A stretch of DNA of 64,000 nucleotides from Oncomelania hupensis. Lineage: Eukaryota > Mollusca > Gastropoda > Littorinimorpha > Pomatiopsidae. The notes beneath the pieces were generated by a model. It worked only from the letters and a program-made list of their open reading frames with translations, was not told the DNA's origin and did not search any database. How positions within the stretch are numbered: the stretch's first letter is position 1; the number at the start of each line of letters is the position of its first letter. The position numbers and the translations under genes were made by a program. Positions 35,121 to 47,120 of the stretch are shown piece after piece. The DNA lies in the NCBI GenBank assembly GCA_036898135.1, contig CM072515.1, positions 47,397,645 to 47,461,644 of the forward strand. Direction: 5' to 3'.

Positions 35121-35645
35121 ATATCGGATGTTGTGTATTCAATGACCATAACTACAAATGAAGGTGAATGGGCTTGTAACAGGAGGTATCTCCTACAACT
35201 CACAGCGTGAGAATGAAAGTTGCACGGCAGACGAAACCTTCGTTATCCAAAGTCAGTTGAGATATTACTAATTAACTTCGACAATCAAGTCTCTACCACA
35301 GGTATGAACTTCCAATTCTCGTGTGTCCTGTGAGAACGCTTTTTTTTTTTTTCCCCGCGGAAGATTTTCTGCATTATGCCCGCCTTCATTCTTTCATTTA
35401 TTCCTTCATTTATTTGACAACATTGTCTGACATGTGTGTGATAGGTAAGTCAGTTACCAGCATTCCTACCTATCCCCCTATCTCGTAACACCTCATGGTC
35501 AGCTGTACTTACTACCAAATCACAAGTAATATACAATTACCACACTCATTGACTAGCATTCTAAAACTGTTATGCTAACTCTAATGCCAGCCACGCTTAG
35601 CTATCATCGGCAGCAGCAGCTCCACAAGCGTTACCATCATCGTGG
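35121..35645. other. non-coding, nothing assigned
   Basis: A T-run lies at 35341-35352. No gene seen. Confidence 0.55.
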
Positions 35646-35659
35646 TCGTCATCATCATC

Positions 35660-35711
<52 letters not shown>

Positions 35712-35815
35712 CATCATCAACAACAACAACTACAACAACAATATCATCATTGTCATTATCATCAACATCAACATTACCACCATCATCATCATCATCAACA
35801 ATATTACTATCATAA
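35646..35815. repeat. (ATC)n with (CAA) block
   Basis: Interrupted trinucleotide array that produces poly-Ile and poly-Asp ORFs. Confidence 0.93.
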
Positions 35816-36069
35816 ATACAATCCTTGTAAAAAGCTTTATATCGGTGATCCAAAGCGGCGGCAACACCATTAACAGCGCAGCAGCAAGCAGCATCTCCAC
35901 TCACAGCGGCAGTGCATTTGGTGCGATAAAAAGCGATTTATGACAAGTTTTTATGATTGTACCCTCTGTTGTATCAGACTTTCCTCCCCTCACTCCAACA
36001 CTATTCATCCACCCTTGACACGTTTTATTACTGTTATTTGCATGGTAACACCGCCACTCAAGTCCTGTA
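35816..36069. other. non-coding
   Basis: Short stretch between two microsatellites. No gene seen. Confidence 0.5.
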
Positions 36070-36482
36070 GTGTGTGTGTGTGCGAGGGCTCGTGTGTGTG
36101 TGGGTGTGTGCGGGCTCGTGTGTGTGTGTGTGTGTGTGTGTATGCAGTTTAACTCACTTTCGTTATTAACAGGGGTAACGAGTACAAATGGAACAAACAA
36201 TGGGACTCAGTCCTTTTCTTGTCTGCGTGTTTGGCTTTCGATAATTTGTATTATTCTGACAATTCCGCCTTCCTTGTTCAGCACTTAATATTATAATTTA
36301 ACAAACACATTGCAAAAAGATATGACTATGGTGAATAATCACAGAAATTCTTATCATTTATTCAAACCAACACTCTTTCACATTCCACATGACTACCTCT
36401 CTCTCTCTCTCACACACACATACACACATACACTCACACTCGCACACCACCACCCACCCACCCACACATACACGCACACAGA
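36070..36482. repeat. (GT)n at 36070-36141 and (CT)n(CA)n at 36396-36482
   Basis: Two compound dinucleotide arrays about 250 bp apart, read directly. Confidence 0.9.
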
Positions 36483-37477
36483 CAGGTGAACTACTCCCCT
36501 TTTGCAATATAAGATAGCAAATCTGATTGAACTGAAACAACAGAATCAGAGCTGTCATATAAATAATTAATATACAATTCAAATATCATCGCACGACGAC
36601 TGAAAGAACGCAGCATCCAAGGCCAACTGACACAACACCTGTCAACCACTCAGTAGAAAATTACAAATAAACAGTAAAATGAATCCAACCTCTTCAGCGG
36701 ACAGAAAATAATTTCAATATTTTATGCAGTAATAATCACACAACAAACAAGAACAGAAACGCGCTCTTATGTAACAAGGCAATACATCTTCTGGAAAGAC
36801 TCGAAATTAATGTCTAAAACTTTCTAGCTAGAACACAAACACTTAGATTTCAATACGTCAATGACAGGACAATAAAAGAACGTAGGAAAACTCTTATTTT
36901 TGGATTGATTAAACAAAGTTTCTACTTGACCAAACACAAAAGTATAAATAATTTAATTTAATAGCATTTTCTTAGCTGCAAAACAACAACAGAAGACATT
37001 TATATGTGAAATGCCGTCTTGTTTCCTGAATGCCTTACATTATCTAAATAATGTCAGCATCCGGATTGAACCTCTGACAAAACCGGATAAAGGAAGAAGA
37101 ACAAGAACAAGAAGAACAAGAATGTACAATAAAATAATTTATAGAAAACACATGTCAGAGTATGTATGTCAGAGGAAAAAAGAACATTTAATTTCCTCAA
37201 AGGCTCCACATGTTTAAATTAACATTTAATGTAAAGATCACACCATGCTATGAAGTTGTTAGGGTAAAATAAAGCTTTACATTGGGTTGGAAGCGGACAG
37301 AACTACAGGATAGTAAAAGAAAGGAATCAAGAGAGCTACAGTTAAACCAAAGACACTAGAACAATTGTTCTATCGTCTTTGGTTAAACAAAACAAACCAA
37401 CGCTTTTAATTCGTCGTTAACTATCATTGTCATAATTGTTACGTTAGGGCTGCTTGCATTATTAATGTGTTAAAAAT
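36483..37477. other. AT-rich non-coding
   Basis: No gene, RNA or transposon recognised. Confidence 0.6.
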
Positions 37478-37712
37478 AATAATGGATGCTAGATACGCGA
37501 TTTTCCCCAAATCAGCAATCAGGCTCAAAGAGCGGCGACCTGTACCGACATACACGCTCATAGGTTTCGTACCCACTCATACACATATTACTAAAATATC
37601 TATCACTCAAACATGTGGTTTAAAGGCAGGGAGATCGCTATTAGAAGACGGAGAGGAAATCCAATTTTTATTTTTCAAATTTTAGATTGACTGCATCCAA
37701 TACCATTATTGA
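37478..37712 (-). mobile_element. SINE A 3' fragment (minus)
   Basis: Matches the 3' body of the SINE A at 3755-3930. Shared words are GGATGCTAGATACGCG, CAATCAGGCTCAAAG, ATACACGCTCA, GATCGCTAT and GACTGCATCCAATACCATTA. The tRNA head is missing. Confidence 0.8.
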
Positions 37713-37715
37713 AGT

Positions 37716-37718
37716 ATA

Positions 37719-37798
<80 letters not shown>

Positions 37799-37804
37799 CA
37801 TCAT
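37716..37804. repeat. (GAT)n array
   Basis: About 28 near-perfect trinucleotide units that start where the SINE A fragment stops. Confidence 0.97.
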
Positions 37805-38201
37805 CGTATTTCATTTAATTTATAATTTTGCCTATACTTTGCTTATGCCAAGAAGTTATGGGGGTGCCAACAGATTAGCAACCAAAGCCACGATGTAACG
37901 GAGTGTGTCCTATTTTCTTGCCAAAATCACCTCTGCACTTACCTGCACACGCAACTCCACTCACGCAGAGATACACACGCGCGCACATACGCCGCACATA
38001 CGCCGCACACAGACATATGTGTATAACTTTATTATATTTATTTACGTTATATAAACAATGTCAGTGTCTTAGTTCTATTAAATTCTTTAAATACACCAAA
38101 TAAAACTAAGCAGACACACGCGCGCGCACACACACACATGTGTATATATATACACACACACTCACACACACACACCCGCACACACACACACACACACCCA
38201 C
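37805..38201. other. non-coding with (CA)n
   Basis: Interrupted CA tract at 38115-38200. The last ACACCCAC (38194-38201) is the left target-site copy of the retrocopy that follows. Confidence 0.6.
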
Positions 38202-38930
38202 GAATGAAGGAAGAAGAGAGTGAGCAAGCGGCGAAACTAGTAGAGTTATCTCCTTTGCCTGGTCTCATGGAAGCTGATTAGCTCCCTTTTTTCCGCCCAA
38301 GGGAGAGCAGTATGAGCGACCTGCGGATCTAAAGGCCGATAACTGGGGGCGATAAATCGGGCTTAAAGCTCCATAAAGATGTCTAAGTTACCGCTCCTGA
38401 CTTTCTACACTGATAGCTGTAGAGCTGCGTTCTGTGAGTTAACCAGCTTGCTCTCTAACGTTACAAAACACTGCTAGTAGAGCCCTCTTTCTCCGCTTCC
38501 CAAGCACGCCTTTAGCATAGAGGTGCGTGCTGTACAACTAGACACTGGACTGGGTTCGATTAAATCGAGTTGGTTAGCACTTACTTGGGACCAATGAACG
38601 GCAGAAAGCACGAACATCGTACAACAACAAACCAAGATCTACATGGCTCTATGCAGAATGAGGCATGGCACAGAACCGCCTCTATCCCGTACGAGAGAAA
38701 GGTTACGCGGGAAAAGGGAAGCTATTGCTTTATCTTCTTTACCACTATCGTATGTCTAGTACAGATGGTAGCCATCGTCCACGATTCTGCATCCAATGAC
38801 AGAATACCGACAACTGAATCGATACTACGTACGCCTCCCCAAATGCACGTGTGCTAGCAACTCACATTAATTTTGACATGCCTGAATAAATCCATTTTGC
38901 GAAAAAAAAAAAAAAAAAAAAAAAAAAAAA
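38202..38930 (+). mobile_element. probable processed mRNA retrocopy
   Basis: A 729-bp microsatellite-free block ends CTGAATAAATCCATTTTGCG followed by 29 A residues (38902-38930). It is flanked by 8-bp direct repeats ACACCCAC at 38194-38201 and 38930-38937; the left copy lies in a CA-rich site, so chance is possible. AATAAA ~15 nt before a genomic poly(A), plus TSDs, is the signature of a spliced mRNA reverse-transcribed by LINE machinery. It could also be an unknown SINE or LINE end. Parent gene not recognised. Confidence 0.65.
38594..38857 (+). CDS. 87-aa ORF inside the retrocopy, unknown function
   Basis: Starts at the first ATG in a 96-codon open frame (ACCAATGA context) and ends with TAG. 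Residues 1-41 are polar and basic (RTASIPYERKVTREKG near the end). Residues ~44-62 form one hydrophobic segment (CFIFFTTIVCLVQMVAIV), followed by a polar 25-residue tail. This topology suits a small single-pass membrane protein or the signal-anchor end of a longer type II protein whose copy has been cut short. No family recognised. The ~390-nt leader and ~45-nt 3' UTR before AATAAA lie within the retrocopied block. Expression is unknown. Confidence 0.4.
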   Translation: MNGRKHEHRTTTNQDLHGSMQNEAWHRTASIPYERKVTREKGSYCFIFFTTIVCLVQMVAIVHDSASNDRIPTTESILRTPPQMHVC

Positions 38931-38940
38931 CACCCACAAA

Positions 38941-39985
38941 AAAAAACAAACAGAAAGGTATACGATCCAGTTTGAATATAAGCAGTAGATAACAAATAGC
39001 TTGATTGTATTGTTGTTGTTATCGTTGTTGTTGTGTAAATGACACGAAAGAGCGCAATAGCCATTATTACTTTAAAAACAAGAGAGGATAACTCTCGTTC
39101 AGTGTTGAATCAAGGGGAGACAAATCGAGTTGCAAACAAGACATTCAAAGCGTGATCCCTAGTGCTGTTTTACCCAATTTTATATCCCGTCCATAAAGTG
39201 TTAAACCTCTTTGGGTAACAAACCAGCCTGTTCATACACAGTTAAACCTCGTCCCTATCGTAAAATAGTCAACAGCTTTTCACAGCCATTGAAAACAGAA
39301 TTAGATATCTTTTTCGCGAATGTTATGTACGTAAGAAAATATAATTGTAGTGTTGTCATCCTGTCCATCAGTTTTTCTACAGGCATTGAAAACTGAATTA
39401 GCAACCTTTTCCACCCGACATGAAGCCATGTTACAGGATGTAATTACACGCGTACTTATTCTGTCCGCAGAATAAAATAATGCAAAATTACAGCCACAAC
39501 ATCGGGCTATTAAAAATGTTTCCTGTCAACCGGTTATTGTATTTGATAAGAATAAAAGACAATAATAGTATAGTACAAAAGAGAAAAGAGAATGGACAGA
39601 ACAAAGGAAGACACGCAGGGATGGAGATTGGTTGGGGTAAAAACTACTGTATGAATTGTCCATATTCCTCTCCCCCCCCCCCCCCATCCCTCTCTCTCTC
39701 TCCGTCTCTCTCTTAGTTATGATGCGACTGGTGTAGTAGAAGACGGTGGGGGTGTGACAGCTATGGCGGGTTTGAGGTGGCGTGCGGTGTGCGTGGGTGG
39801 GTGACAGTTAAGGCATACCACTGGGGTCAGTTGTGTAGTTACAGCAGCCCGTGTGGGTCAGTTGGTTAGAACAGCACAATTAAACAACATGGTACACAAA
39901 ACCATCCATAGCCGTGTGTCCTCCGTACATCTCTGCTTTACCATCACTGCTTCATTGTTACTTGGTTACTTGAGGGGAGAGAGGG
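38941..39985. other. non-coding, nothing assigned
   Basis: A GTTGTT run lies near 39010-39035 and a C-run with CT repeats at 39672-39713. Two similar TCTACAGGCATTGAAAACTGAATTAG-type words (39280, 39375) hint at a small duplication. No gene seen. Confidence 0.5.
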
Positions 39986-40035
39986 GAGGGGGAGAGAGAG
40001 TGAGAGATAGTGTGTGTGTGCGTGTGCGTGTGTGT

Positions 40036-40085
<50 letters not shown>
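39986..40085. repeat. (GA)(GT)(GA)n compound array
   Basis: GA-rich, then GT, then pure GA to 40085. Confidence 0.93.
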
Positions 40086-40088
<3 letters not shown>

Positions 40089-40623
40089 ACGTAGTGGATT
40101 GGAGAGAGAGAAGCGCTCTCTTCTTGTGCAGCACGATTCAAGACCCTCTGTACATTGTACTGCGACATCTCACTACACACCGGTTACTCTGTATGATCTG
40201 CCATTTTGTGTTGTTTACGACCAAAGTATTGAAGACGAAGAGTGGCAATACCTCTGATGCAGCGTTTGGTTGCTGTCTTTCTGCCAAGGATATGCACCAC
40301 GTGTCCTTAAATCCTTTCTCATCTTGAAAAGTAAACTGTGGTCACCTTATAATAATTATTTGCCAGCGCCATCTTTCTTTAGATCGTGTTCCACCGTAAA
40401 AAAAAAAATGTAGGTCAGATCAGAAAGGTATATCATACAATCACGGTAATAGTTGTCGTTTTGTAAGATCTGTGATGCAACATTACACTACCAATTTTCT
40501 TTCAATTTTTATCAGATCGCAGATGCACGTTCATATGAATTTCACAATCATTACAACATCAAAGATGCCGTTTATGCCGATTTTAGGATTTCTTAACAAA
40601 GATCAGACATAAACACAAATGAC

Positions 40624-40674
<51 letters not shown>

Positions 40675-42119
40675 AATGATTATGATGATGGTAATGATGA
40701 TAACGGTGATGATTATAAAAACGTTATTTAAACTGTTAATAGAAAGTGTTCGTAGCTAATATCGAAATGATTGCAAAATGATTGTTAAATCTTTACCAAC
40801 TCATGTATTGTATATTTATCAATTTCTGAGTTTAGTAGAACTTGGGAAACATCTCTTTCTCTCTGTCCCTAAATTCGTGGGCTTGCTGCACACGTGTAGA
40901 CATGCGATAGTGAAATCATCTTCACGAGTAATGTCTTTATGTGTCACAGTTCCTTCTGTCACTGTCTATGTGTATACTACGAACGCATAGAGTGGTACAT
41001 TTGCTATACAACCATTTAGAAGAAAATGTTTTATTTATTTATTTATTTATTTTAACCCCTGTTCACATTTGTGATATATGTGAAGAAAATGTGTCAGCTT
41101 ATTGATTGTGTGCCATTCACTATGTCAACAGACTTTCTTTAGTACCTCAATACTTCCGGAATCACTCAAATGCCTGTAAGTTAAACCAGTTAATGAATTC
41201 TAAATCCAAATGCAGTTAGTCTGATTTAAGCCGTTTTATGGGTATTATTTTTTCACTTTTTAAATAATGGCGCAGTTTTCTTTTGCAATTTATTTGGAAC
41301 TCATATGTTCTTGGTTGAGATCTACGTGTATTATTTTTGGGATTTGTTTTCATCGTGTCTGTTACCTTTTTAATATTATCGATTTGTTTATTTACCTTTT
41401 TTCAATTCGTTGCTCGTTATCAACTTAATGTCAATATGTCATTTTTTTGGGTATGCAATGTTCCTGTTTGCAGTTTATGCCGTTCTTGTTTACTTCAGTA
41501 TGTTTTTATGTGTAATCCCAATTACCCCCACTCCACAGTTTTGGGCTATACGGTCTCCCTCCAAACCTCCCCCGGGCTAGGAGTCTTATTTAATACTGTC
41601 TGATGGTGATGTATGAAATAAAAGGACAAAGATGAAAAAAGTTCCTCTACAAACAGATATGTTACTGGGCAAACCGTGACAAAACATTTACTACATACAC
41701 AAATGCGACCACATAAAAAATTTACCCTAATTGAGACAGATAATTTTTAAGACACACCGAAAAGCGAACGCATCAGGTTGTACCTTAATTGTGACACATG
41801 ACATTTAGAACACGTCAGAACCCGACCGCACAGAGATGTAGCTTAGTATGCAAAGAACTTTTTTTAACAACTGAGCAACGCGGAGGGGAAAATTTATCAG
41901 ATGTGAGTCGGTGTTTGGCTTTGTGTCTATCAGTCTGTTTGTCTGTTTGCACGCCTTCCTTAGTACGCTCAGACATCCCTCTCATTAACGTTTCCCACTA
42001 GGCTTTCTCTTGCTCCTCCCTTTTCATCACTCCGAAAGAAATAAATAACACACCATTTGAGAGTGACGTTTTCCTCCCTCTCTTAAATCACACAATAAAA
42101 TGAGCACTGGGGTCCACAG
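40086..42119. other. non-coding with (GAT)n
   Basis: (GAT)n at about 40620-40672 and a short (TTTA)n at 41031-41052. The rest is AT-rich with no supported gene. The 88-codon ORF at 41337-41603 is hydrophobic and Phe/Leu-rich but matches no family that I know. Confidence 0.55.
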
Positions 42120-42123
42120 AGGG

Positions 42124-42310
42124 GCCGCGCGGGTGGCTCAGTTGGTAGAGCGTCTTACTAGTAACCGAAAGGTACCAGGTTCGAATCCCGGATTGGCCAA
42201 TGTGTGACCATATTATTTTCCCCTTACCATCAACTGGTTCGCTGGTGTCAGAATAATGTGACCAGTAGTCGCCTATACGCTTCGGTGTCGTGTGACTATA
42301 ATCTACAGTT
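42124..42310 (+). mobile_element. SINE C copy 3
   Basis: Head GGGTGGCTCAGTTGGTAGAG and GGTTCGAATCCCGGATTGG, body GTGACCAGTAGTCGCCTATA, end GTGTGACTATAATCTACAG. Same order as the copies at 24031 and 24364. SINE B copy 3 follows within 6 bp. Confidence 0.88.
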
Positions 42311-42315
42311 ACATT

Positions 42316-42553
42316 ACCGCCCTGGCTCGGTGGTCGAGCGTTCGCCTGGCACACCGATGATCCAGGTTTTAATTCCGTGGTGGGCAAAACATTAAAAAAA
42401 ATAAAGTGGCCATCTTTGACTGTCCATATTAGTAGTATGATTGCTCAGGTGGTTCAGTGTGGATTTAAGTCCTTACCCATTCTTCCCTTGGATGGTTTTC
42501 CCTGTCTGCCATATCGCCAATGGTGGGTGTAAACGTTAAACTTTCATACTCAT
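42316..42553 (+). mobile_element. SINE B copy 3
   Basis: Head GGCTCGGTGGTCGAGCG with CGCCTGGCACACCGATGA and a mutated B box (GGTTTTAATTCCG). The body contains AGTGGCCAT, GACTGTCCAT and GATTGCTCAGGTGGTTCAGT, and the end GCCATATCGCCAATGGTGGG. It matches the complete SINE B at 11192 in the opposite orientation. Confidence 0.87.
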
Positions 42554-42739
42554 TCGTTGGAACACCGGGTTTGCCAATAAGCGTTCTCTCTCCTCTGTCA
42601 TCAACTGCACACCCTCCTACCCTACAAAGTAGTTCCTGAACTACACTGGTACGTAAGCAGCTACAACTTAGTTCCTGTTCTGTACTATTGGGGTGTTTTG
42701 ATAAATGTGTACAGACAGAGCTGATGTTCCCGTAAACCT

Positions 42740-43139
42740 TTCAGTCGTTGGAGAGAGAGGCGTTTGTTTGGGACAACCCTTTTCTCTTGGGTCAGCTTAG
42801 TGAGGGCAGTTCGCACCTCGTCGCGCGCCCTGTCTCAAAACCACAGAACCGATTTTGACCAAACTTCTAATAAATGTTAAATAATTAGGTAAACTCCAAA
42901 CACTTCGGCTTAGGACGATGACAAAAGACAGGCAATTAAGAAATCGGTGACGCAAAGTTGGTCTGTTGATACTCCGTTCAATGCAGTCTCACACAGACAG
43001 CGAGAGGGGATGTTTTGGTATCCTAGCACAGCGCTGTTACAAACTATTTTCTCCCGTGTTTACATGTCCAGCAGTTTAGCAACTGTATCCTCACCTGCTC
43101 TAAGTAAAAATACAGGTTTTCCCCGAACCGCTCAGCAAT
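42740..43139. other. diverged duplicate of the 43140 region
   Basis: GAGAGGCGTTTG...CCTTTTCTC...GTCAGCTTAGTGAGGGCAG at 42753-42810 parallels GATAGAGGCGTTTGAG...CCTTTTCTGTGAGCCAACTTAATGAGGGCAA at 43144-43194, about 390 bp later. It could be an old tandem duplication or two related SINE insertions. Confidence 0.45.
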
Positions 43140-43164
43140 TGTGGATAGAGGCGTTTGAGACTTA

Positions 43165-43425
43165 CCTTTTCTGTGAGCCAACTTAATGAGGGCAATGCCC
43201 ATCTTCTCTCCCTCGCTGTTTTACCTTCTACAGTTCAAAACTGAGCCAGGTACTCATTCACAGCTGGGCGCATTGTGCGTTGTTTCATTCTTTGTGCCCT
43301 TTGGTGGTTGCATCTGAATACTAACCATTCCCCATCCAGGTTGGTAAACCAGCGCGACGCTGCACAGTGAAACGTTTGTGGGGTGTGCCCAAACACTGCC
43401 GTACGGCGGTACGCCACTGTAGAGA
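43165..43425 (-). mobile_element. 5S-type SINE, diverged copy
   Basis: Shares the body of the SINE at 52224: AATGAGGGCAATGCCCATC, CCTCGCTGTTTTACCTTC, AGGTACTCATTCACAGCTG. The head keeps an ACCTGGATGGGG word where the better copy has the 5S C-box. Clearly older. Confidence 0.65.
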
Positions 43426-44083
43426 TATGATTACAAAATCAATATACAAACTTGCCCAAGTTTTCTCATTGCGATTGGATTGAATAATAATCGTCATTCC
43501 GTCATTCATCACTGACAACCCTAAGCCAGGGAAATGGAATGAGCACATACACTGAAGAACGAGGAGGGGACGGAGAATATGGAGAAAGGGACGGATGGAG
43601 AGAGAGAGAGAGGATGATGAAGGGAGGGAGAGAAAGACACACACACACAAAGAGGGAAGGAGGTCAATTGAGAGAGAAGACGAAGACGATCCTTTATTTC
43701 TCTGGCAAGCCAGAGCTGGGGGCAAATTGAATGAGCACATAAGCCAAATAAAGACAATGTACAGAGAGGGAGACGTGAGGTGAAAAAAGAGACAATTGAC
43801 AATTTTGATTTTTAATGTCTTTAGCAAACACAGCCCTCAGGCAGGGTTTAAAAACAATTTATCAAACATTTCAAGAACATTTCAACATTTAAAATGATTA
43901 ACAAATGTTAATTTTAAAACTATAAATATAAATGTACAATCTATGCATGCAACCTATGACTAAATACGATCCTAACAATAATATAATAAAAGCGGTATTA
44001 CATTATTGCCAATGGGGTTGAACAAAACAAACACTCAATTCATTCTTCTACAACACACAAACATACATTTGTTCAAACGACGC
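43426..44083. other. non-coding, purine-rich then AT-rich
   Basis: Two similar GCCAGGGAAATGGAATGAGC / GCAAATTGAATGAGCACATA words (43523, 43720) border a purine tract. No gene supported. Confidence 0.5.
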
Positions 44084-44606
<523 letters not shown>

Positions 44607-44950
44607 TGGGGGAGATGGGAGTGAGTGAGAGAGTGAGAGAGGAAAAAAGTAAATTCGGAAAAGAGATATAAAATAACATTTAAAAAATTGGTAAATTAAA
44701 TGGGACAGAGAAAATGAGCTCCATAAAGACAGCGAGTGCGTGCCAAACATGCATACATTCCTCCCCGACGCCATCTTTAAGCCCATATCTTCTCCGTCCT
44801 ATGCCTAATTACGAGACAATGGCGACAAAAAGGAGGCAAAAAAAGAGAACATTTTCAATTACAGCCAGGCCTGGCCAACTGCTTTAATGGCTCCCTTAAA
44901 CGCCATGGTGCGCTCGCAAAATACGTGCACAAAGCGGGCGGAACACAGAA
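44607..44950. other. non-coding, nothing assigned
   Basis: Mixed composition. No gene seen. Confidence 0.5.
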
Positions 44951-45510
<560 letters not shown>

Positions 45511-45767
45511 CTATCCTATCCTATCCTGTCCCATAACCCGAAGGTCGTAGGGGCACCACAGATGATCGCTTAACCAGCATACTCCATCTTTCTCTGTCCT
45601 CAGCAGCCCTCATGGCTTCGCTCAGTGTCAAACCAGTCCATTCTCGAATGTTGTCCTCCCACCTCTTTTTCGGTCTCCCCCTTCTTCTCCCTCCTTGCAC
45701 TGTGCCTTGCAGAATGGTCTTTGCAAGGCCTGATGATCTGGTGACGTGGCCATACCATCGGAGTTTC
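45511..45767 (-). mobile_element. RTE-like LINE, 5'-truncated copy
   Basis: Nearly identical to the last ~255 bp of the LINE at 48039. The encoded tail KLRWYGHVTRSSGLAKTILQ continues to the terminal GYGTG-stop, with the stop inside the GGATA tail. It stops at ...CATCGGAGTTTC on the 5' side. Confidence 0.93.
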
Positions 45768-45794
45768 ACGGAAACTATTTAGAGTACACGGAAA

Positions 45795-46284
45795 ATTGAT
45801 TGATTGATTGATTGTTGCTTTAGGTCCAGCGAACTCTTCCGAGCCAAATCAGGACCGGACAACCCCTGATCCGCATAAAAGATCTGCTGAAATAACCCTA
45901 GTGGGAAAATTGAATGCCCTCCATCGGCCAGTCACTTTACAATAAAGACATCCCACGCAGGGGACGGCTGAGGCTTTACCCCAACTACTCGAACCCCCGG
46001 TTACAAAAACAAAATAGAATACAAACATCATTATAAATTATCAACAAAACATATACATATAAAATGCCTATATTGCTAAATAATAACATCATAGGAAGCC
46101 CTAGTGACCACCCGGCAGAAAGCGTCCAACACTCCCAAGCTGATCCAACAGAAAAAAGGTAGGTCATTGATCTAGCGAAGAAGAAGATAGTATAGCAGAG
46201 TGATAGGACAGAGCAGGAATGGGAAAGAGTAAATAAGGAAGACAGCGACAGTGGGAATTTAAAGCACTAAATTTCCAGAAAGTG
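45795..46284 (-). mobile_element. retroposon D copy 2, 5'-truncated
   Basis: Same sequence as the 3' ~490 bp of copies at 20471 and 51236, with an (ATCA)n tail. It lacks an internal ~50-bp segment that both others carry; the boundaries are not GT-AG, so this is a deletion and not splicing. It starts at CCACTTTCTGG, i.e. 5' truncated. Confidence 0.9.
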
Positions 46285-46347
46285 GTATAAAAACATTTCT
46301 TCTGACTTTTTCCGTGTACTAAAAATTCAGAAGAAATGTTTTTATAC
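46285..46347. other. perfect 21-bp inverted repeat
   Basis: Arms 46285-46305 and 46327-46347 are exactly self-complementary, with a 21-nt loop that includes TTTTTCCGTGTAC. It directly abuts the 5' end of D copy 2. A matching GTACACGGAAAA lies on the other side of D2 (45783-45794). Confidence 0.9.
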
Positions 46348-46634
46348 GAGTCGGTTTTGTACGATTCTAAAGACAGTATTTATTGTCACCTCATCAGCAG
46401 GTTAGATAGATGACGATCATTCCCCCTCAAAATAAAGGTAACAGTCCGTGTAAGCTTGTACGTAACGTAGGCTAATCCTAGCAGTCACGTTAGATGTGTT
46501 AGACTTACTCTGACTGTTGCTTACTAGTGGTAAAAACGTTGGGACCATGGAAAACTGTGCTGATTCTCCGGTGCTGTAAATCTACGTGGTCGTGCCATGT
46601 TATAAACACCCGCATTGCCTCATTTCAGTGCATG
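46348..46634. other. non-coding, nothing assigned
   Basis: Unique sequence between two hairpins. No gene seen. Confidence 0.5.
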
Positions 46635-46709
46635 CAGCGTAGCTGAGCCTATAGACGAGGCCTTCTTCCTCTCTCTTGATCCAGGCCTCGCATAGGCTCA
46701 GCTACGCTG
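46635..46709. other. 27-bp stem-loop, pre-miRNA-like
   Basis: Left arm 46635-46663 and right arm 46683-46709 pair over 27 bp with a single 2-nt bulge (an extra AG-type pair near 46653) and a 19-nt pyrimidine-rich loop. Arm words are CAGCGTAGCTGAGCCTAT and its complement. It might be a hairpin RNA or the remnant of a foldback element; expression is not known. Confidence 0.75.
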
Positions 46710-46975
46710 TGGACACAGCATGTTGTATGCAAGCTGTCATGTGTTATTGGTTGTCTCTACAGGATTTTCAAGCTAAAAAAGTTGGTTTTCCCAATCACGG
46801 TTCAATGGCGTAGTGCACTATCGATCATGGTGTCAGCGGGATTTCACATGTTTCACTCTGTGGGGGATGTTTTGGCCTGGAATGGAGGGGGAGAGAAAGG
46901 TAGAAACCGTTAAAGGGAAGGAGTAAGGGTGAGACAGACAGAGACACAGAAAGAGAGGCAAAAAGACAGACACAT
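46710..46975. other. non-coding, nothing assigned
   Basis: No gene seen. Confidence 0.5.
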
Positions 46976-47011
<36 letters not shown>

Positions 47012-47054
47012 GAGAGAGAGAGAGAATACGTGTTTTATTCAGTATAAGGCCTAT

Positions 47055-47099
<45 letters not shown>

Positions 47100-47120
47100 T
47101 GGGGGGTGGGGGGTGGGGGG
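46976..47120 (+). repeat. (GA)n arrays ending in a G-quadruplex tract
   Basis: GA arrays at 46976-47024 and 47059-47092. They are followed by four G-runs of 7, 6, 6 and 6 separated by single T residues (47093-47120), an ideal intramolecular G4 motif. Confidence 0.95.

Noticed and set aside
46144..46156. Missing ~50 bp in D copy 2 as evidence of splicing
   Set aside because: The boundaries lack GT and AG in either strand's sense; a simple deletion explains it.
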